Under the pieces are notes generated by a model. The model was not told the DNA's origin. It did no database searches and worked only from the letters and a program-made list of their open reading frames with translations. Shown one piece after another: positions 60,501 to 64,000 of a stretch of 64,000 bases of DNA. Every line of letters starts with the position of its first letter. Within the stretch, counting starts at the first letter, position 1. This DNA is from Eustoma russellianum. Lineage: Eukaryota; Streptophyta; Magnoliopsida; Gentianales; Gentianaceae. The stretch covers positions 31,043,552 through 31,107,551 of the forward strand of contig AP025047.1 in NCBI GenBank assembly GCA_036186865.1, written 5' to 3'. The translations under genes were made by a program, and so were the position numbers.

Positions 60501-60965
60501 CAGTAAGAGTTGTGCCGATACTAAAAGACGACCCTTAGAGTTTGAGGCAGGTGAAAAGGTTTATCTACGAGTCTCACCCACGAAAGGAGTGGCGAGATTT
60601 GGGATGAAAGGCAAGCTAAGTCCTTGATACATTGGTCCATACGAGGTGCTTGGTAAAGTTGGTGAAAGAGCATATCGGTTAGCTTTGCCTACGATTCTAT
60701 CGCAAGTCCATTATGTATTTCATGTGTCTCAACTGAGAAAATACGTATCAGACCTGAGCCATGTCCTTGAGACTCAACCATTGGATGTTAGAGAAGATGT
60801 CACATATGAAGAACATCCAGTGAAGATTGTGGATAGGAAAGATCAAGTCCTGCACAAGCGTGTGATCCCGTATGTCAAAGCCCAATGAAGTAATCATACG
60901 GAGCGTGAAGCCACGTGGGAGCTTGAAGAGCAAATGAAGGAGTTATATCCACATCGTTTCCATTA
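57528..60965 (+). pseudogene. Gypsy B pol: protease, RT, RNase H, integrase, chromodomain
   Basis: Protease reads VLFDSGASHSFISNRF (57560). RT reads LRLCIDYRELNKVTIKNKYP, FSKIDLRQGYHQL and FIDDILVYSPDEQSH (58280-58620). RNase H reads FVIYSDASKKGLG, a gap (59050-59119), then YASRQLKPYEQNYP. Integrase has the zinc-binding HHCC (SIHPGSTKMY..LVCQRVK), DRLTKTTHFIAM, VSDRDPRFTSKFW and DGQSERTIQTLEDM. The chromodomain reads HPVKIVDRKDQVLHKRVIPY and TWELEEQMKELYPHRF. In-frame stops lie at 58464, 58701, 59344, 59461, 60283, 60625 and 60886, and a stop plus frameshift near 57878. Confidence 0.9.
59050..59119 (+). other. Intron-like interruption in Gypsy B RNase H
   Basis: GGACTAG/GTATGT...GTTTATAG/GTTGTG, 70 bp. 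Removing it restores GLG-CVLMQ. It is preceded by a TA-rich and T-rich stretch typical of plant introns. Confidence 0.85.
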
Positions 60966-60998
60966 AGGTACATCAGTTCCGAGGACGAAACTTTTTGT

Positions 60999-61010
60999 AA
61001 GGAGGTGGAA
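60999..61010 (+). other. Polypurine tract of Gypsy B
   Basis: AAGGAGGTGGAA immediately precedes the TGTTATGCCCC start of the 3' LTR. Confidence 0.85.
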
Positions 61011-61877
61011 TGTTATGCCCCGCACCCTCCGTAGAGTGATTAAAGGGTAAAAAAAAAATTAAATGTGATTAAGGGCAATTAATGATAATGAATTAAGAAT
61101 TAAGTATCATAATTAATTGGTATTTATTGAGGGTTTAAATATTAAAATCAATTAGAAATTAATTTGGAATTGCCTATTGGAATTTAGCTATTTAAGATAA
61201 AGGAGATAATAAGATATAATTTAGAAACTCAAATTTCACCCTTTCCCATATCAAAACTGATAGAACGTCAGTTTCTCTTTATTTTTAGAAAAGAAACCGA
61301 CGCTTTTTCTCTTCCTCTCCCTTAGGCGATTTTCTCCTTCTTGCAACCCTAGGTGAAGGTTCTTCAAGATCTTCAATCCAATCCTCGTTGCCCTTCGATT
61401 CTTCTTCAACTAATCACAGGCAAGTAATCTACTTATGAGTTCCTACGATTTGAGAAACAGAAAAGGCCTATTTTTGATATCAAAATTGGATCACCATGCA
61501 GTAGTTTATTTCTGTGAATCTATACGTGATTGATGTGTTTTGGTTTCAAGATTTGGCTGTTATTTGATTGAAATCATTGTTGTTGTTGATTATGTGAGAT
61601 CATGCAAAACCCAATCCCATGAACCCTATTTGATGCTATATTTGGTTGAAGGATGAGGAGAGTGGAAAAAGGTAAGATTTTGGGTGTATTTTGGATGGAT
61701 GAATGAAGTTTTAGGGTTGAATCTTTGATGTGTATATGAAAGGTTTGACTTGGTGAATTAAGTGGGGATTGATAGGGAGGAATAGGCTTGGAATAGTTGG
61801 AAGGCAGTTTGGTTTCATTTGGAGGTTTGGATCTACAGTTTCTGCAGAAAACGCAGTGAAAATTCTGGAAATTGATG

Positions 61878-62110
61878 ACATCGATCGATTGACGTCAGAG
61901 ACTGACGTACATCGATCGATCGATGTCTGGTAGGTGAGAGACTGATGTGCTTCAAATGAGCGTGGATCGATCGACGTAGGATGAGTGAGAGTTCGATGCT
62001 CTCTGATTGACATCGATCGATCGATGTGAGGGTTCGACGTCACATCGATCGATCGATGTATAGTGAGTGAGAGATCGATGTACCAAAGATGGACGTCGAT
62101 CGATCGACAT
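61878..62110. repeat. ATCGATCGAT cluster in the B 3' LTR
   Basis: At least five ACRTCGATCGATCGAYGT palindromes with GAGAGATCGATGTACC-like spacers. Confidence 0.9.
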
Positions 62111-62528
62111 CAGGGGTTGACGTCCATCTGTTTTGTGGGACATTAAGGGAAGAAAAAGGGAAGCTAGGGGATCCATTGGGTGACCTTAGAGACTTCTTAG
62201 GACCTGATTAAGGTTAGTATAAGCCTTGGAAACACGACTTAGGATGATGAATCAACGGAGAGTATTTCGTAGGATATTTGAATCGGACTTCAACATGAAT
62301 GAGCTAAGGGGTTAAGAATGAACGTTTGGGGCTTGATAGGGTTCAAATGGAACGTGTGAGGGTGTTTACTCCATTTCTTGTGTTTTAAGAATGAAAGCTT
62401 AAGTACCGTTGACTTTCTTGAGTTGTTACACTGGAATACATGAATGAGACGAGTTTTGATTGATTAATTGACATGTGAACGTGCATTCTTGCATCATGGC
62501 ATGTGCATTCGCATTATGTTTTGATAAG

Positions 62529-62742
62529 AGCTGTGCTTCGGCACAGGGTATAAAGTTTGCGAAATGAGCTGTGATGCGTTACAGGGTATAACGACAGGCT
62601 GTAACCATCACAGGGTATAAAGTGAGCTGTAATGTGACATAGGGTATAAAGACAAGCTGTGGAACATTAAAGGGTATAAAGTTGAGCTGTGGTGCGTCAT
62701 AGGGTATAAAGACAAGCTGTGGCCCATCACAGAGTATAAAGT
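62529..62742. repeat. GGGTATAAAG minisatellite in the B 3' LTR
   Basis: Seven units, collinear with 55170-55382. Confidence 0.9.
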
Positions 62743-63086
62743 TATGTGACCGGATATTATGACATGCATTGCACTGTTTTTGAAAAGTGAAGCATAATCA
62801 TTTGTGACTGTGTAGTGTAGTGCATATTTGAAAGGTCATGCATCACGTGAGTCGTTACGGTATGATTGAGTGGTAACTGGTTTGTTATTGAATTGTTGCA
62901 AGCTTATGAATTACTGCTCTTATTCTGTATGCTATTACTCAGTATTCTTGAAGTTATACAAGACATGTGTCCCATCATGCCTTGATTTAGATATTACTCA
63001 TGTCTTGCCATGCGTCGATCCTATAAGTCTTATAAACGGGTTACTTGCTAGCGTTTTTCGCTAAGGGTACTACCGTTGTTTTGCAG

Positions 63087-63146
63087 ATGAGCCTGGTTAT
63101 GACATGATATTCATAGAGGACGACGGCAAGTGGGCTGAATGAGATG
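63087..63146 (+). other. Conserved acidic micro-exon in LTR B
   Basis: After the acceptor the frame reads DEPGYDMIFIEDDGKWAE, then a stop. The 5' LTR copy (55728 onward) reads DEPGYDMIFIEDDDEWAEW. LTR A reads DEHEYDMIFIEDDGEWAEWG and C-type LTRs read GEPDEDYDQIFVEDGT or GEPDENYEHIFVEDRT. Confidence 0.45.
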
Positions 63147-63435
63147 TCTAAATTTCATATTGGGAATTGTTCAGACTGTTTCTTTTTTTTTATCTTAGCT
63201 TTATTTCATTCACTTGAGGATTTAGTTGGCTACTACCATGAACACTCTTTTGGCAAAAACACTACATCTTGATTGTACAAATTGATGATTTAGATTTTAT
63301 TTTGCACGTGTCTCCGTGCTTATTCTCTTACGTCATTGATGATGTGTACTTGAGAGATGAGACGTCTTGTAGTCTTCTCAGTAAGCTACGACGGGTGTAC
63401 CGGTTCGGATCCGCTGTCTGGGTCGGGGCGCTACA

Positions 63436-64000
63436 CAGACACTCGAGTGGAGTGGGTTGTGGTGTACGGACCACAAGTACTCGGTTATGGCAGATCGTGG
63501 TGTATGGGCCACGTGCATCGTTTGGGGTGGATTGTAGTGTACGGGATACAGGCATCCAGTAGGTCCTGGGATCATGCATTACACAGAAAGGATACAGACA
63601 TATTGCATGACATGACTTTTGTTGCGTGTGACATGTAGAGAAAGGTATGCATTATGAAGTTGCACATTATTATGTGGAGTGACTTACTTTCCGTAGTTTA
63701 TTTGCTCCATTGGCATGTATTGTTCTTTTTTTTTGTTTATGTGATTATTTGTTTGTTGTGTATGTCGTATTTGAGAAGAGCATGTATCAAGGTAATGTAG
63801 GTTGAGCTGATGAATTATTTATTTTGTGTTTAAAGTGTTACCCGTTAAAGACAATCAAGTGAAATTAATTGTGGACTAAGGACATGCATGTTAACTACAA
63901 AGGTTATTTGTATTTGCTTCTGCATGTATGATTTCTGTAACAGGTATATATAAGTTGCTTACTGAGCCCGTTGATTTTGGCTCACACCACCACTCACCAG
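63436..64000 (+). mobile_element. Partial C-type Gypsy LTR next to Gypsy B
   Basis: 63436-63640 aligns with 50585-50830 of the C-type solo LTR: the minisatellite unit GTGGATTGTAGTGTACGGG, GGGATCATGCATT and TTTGTTGCGTGTGACA. The remainder is more diverged. It ends at the window edge with GGCTCACACCACCACTCACC, resembling an LTR leader edge. B probably inserted beside or into it. Confidence 0.65.

Larger units (their letters stand above)
61420..63086 (+). other. Predicted LTR-internal leader intron (Gypsy B)
   Basis: The donor is CACAG/GCAAGT (GC type) and the acceptor TTGTTTTGCAG. The spliced product would read into GATGAGCCTGG. Equivalent borders exist in LTR A (45838 to 44149), LTR C (48543 to 47004), the C-type solo LTR (49558-50996) and LTR H (19252 to 16682). 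Confidence 0.5.
54717..63435 (+). mobile_element. Gypsy element B (chromovirus, plus strand), 5' LTR truncated
   Basis: It comprises a 5' LTR remainder (54717-56074), a degenerate PBS (56075-56090), gag (56353-57430), pol with two intron-like gaps, a chromodomain (about 60700-60965), a PPT and a full 3' LTR (61011-63435). It is closely related to Gypsy A. The conserved order protease-RT-RNase H-integrase-chromodomain places it among plant chromoviruses of the Tekay/Del kind. Confidence 0.93.
61011..63435 (+). repeat. 3' LTR of Gypsy B
   Basis: This 2425-bp LTR runs TGTTATGCCCCGCACC...GGGCGCTACA. It contains the ATCGAT cluster (61878-62110), the minisatellite (62529-62742) and a predicted leader intron (61420-63086). 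Confidence 0.95.

Overview
The window looks like a repeat-rich stretch of a dicot-type plant nuclear genome. I base this on plant LTR-retrotransposon lineages (Copia and chromodomain-bearing Ty3/Gypsy), GT-AG introns, AT-rich intergenic DNA and no bacterial gene organisation. I cannot name the species. Only one host gene is well supported. It lies on the minus strand between about 36.7 kb and 23.2 kb and has five coding exons, all of which join in frame. It encodes a probable plastid-targeted protein with a thioredoxin-like [2Fe-2S] ferredoxin domain followed by TPR repeats. Its intron 2 carries a complete 6.06-kb Copia element with a perfect 5-bp target duplication. Its intron 4 carries a decayed L1-type LINE.

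Layout. 1-3.7 kb: part of a minus-strand Copia LTR, then a 5' LTR/PBS/leader fragment of another LTR element. 3.7-13.3 kb: a decayed minus-strand Copia (E) whose 3' LTR is split by a solo LTR (G, target duplication TAACT). 13.3-16.3 kb: a large SIRE-like Copia LTR (F) with its PPT and the last codons of RNase H, cut by a Gypsy LTR (H, 16.3 to about 19.9 kb). 19.95-22.6 kb: a second F-type U3 and the 3' end of a second D-family Copia. 22.6-36.8 kb: the host gene with its intronic LINE and Copia D. 37.4 kb: a GC-rich possible exon. 37.9-46.2 kb: Gypsy A (minus). 46.7-54.7 kb: Gypsy C (minus), split in its chromodomain by a solo LTR (target duplication CTTAC). 54.7-63.4 kb: Gypsy B (plus). 63.4-64 kb: another C-type LTR fragment.

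Three observations stand out. First, the Gypsy A, B and C pol regions carry intron-like interruptions with GT-AG borders at identical codons: one at the Gag/protease border (A, B) and one inside RNase H (A, B, C). Unspliced RNA would stop right after the Gag zinc knuckles, so splicing could set the Gag to Gag-Pol ratio. Second, each Gypsy LTR also contains a predicted 1.4-2.6-kb LTR-internal leader intron with a GC or GT donor. In A, B and C it ends just before a conserved acidic motif of the form (D/G)EP..Y..IF(I/V)ED...EW. Third, unrelated Copia and Gypsy LTRs share clusters of the 18-bp palindrome ACATCGATCGATCGATGT and its variants in U3.

No rRNA, tRNA, CRISPR or prokaryotic feature was seen. 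All retroelement reading frames are broken to some degree.
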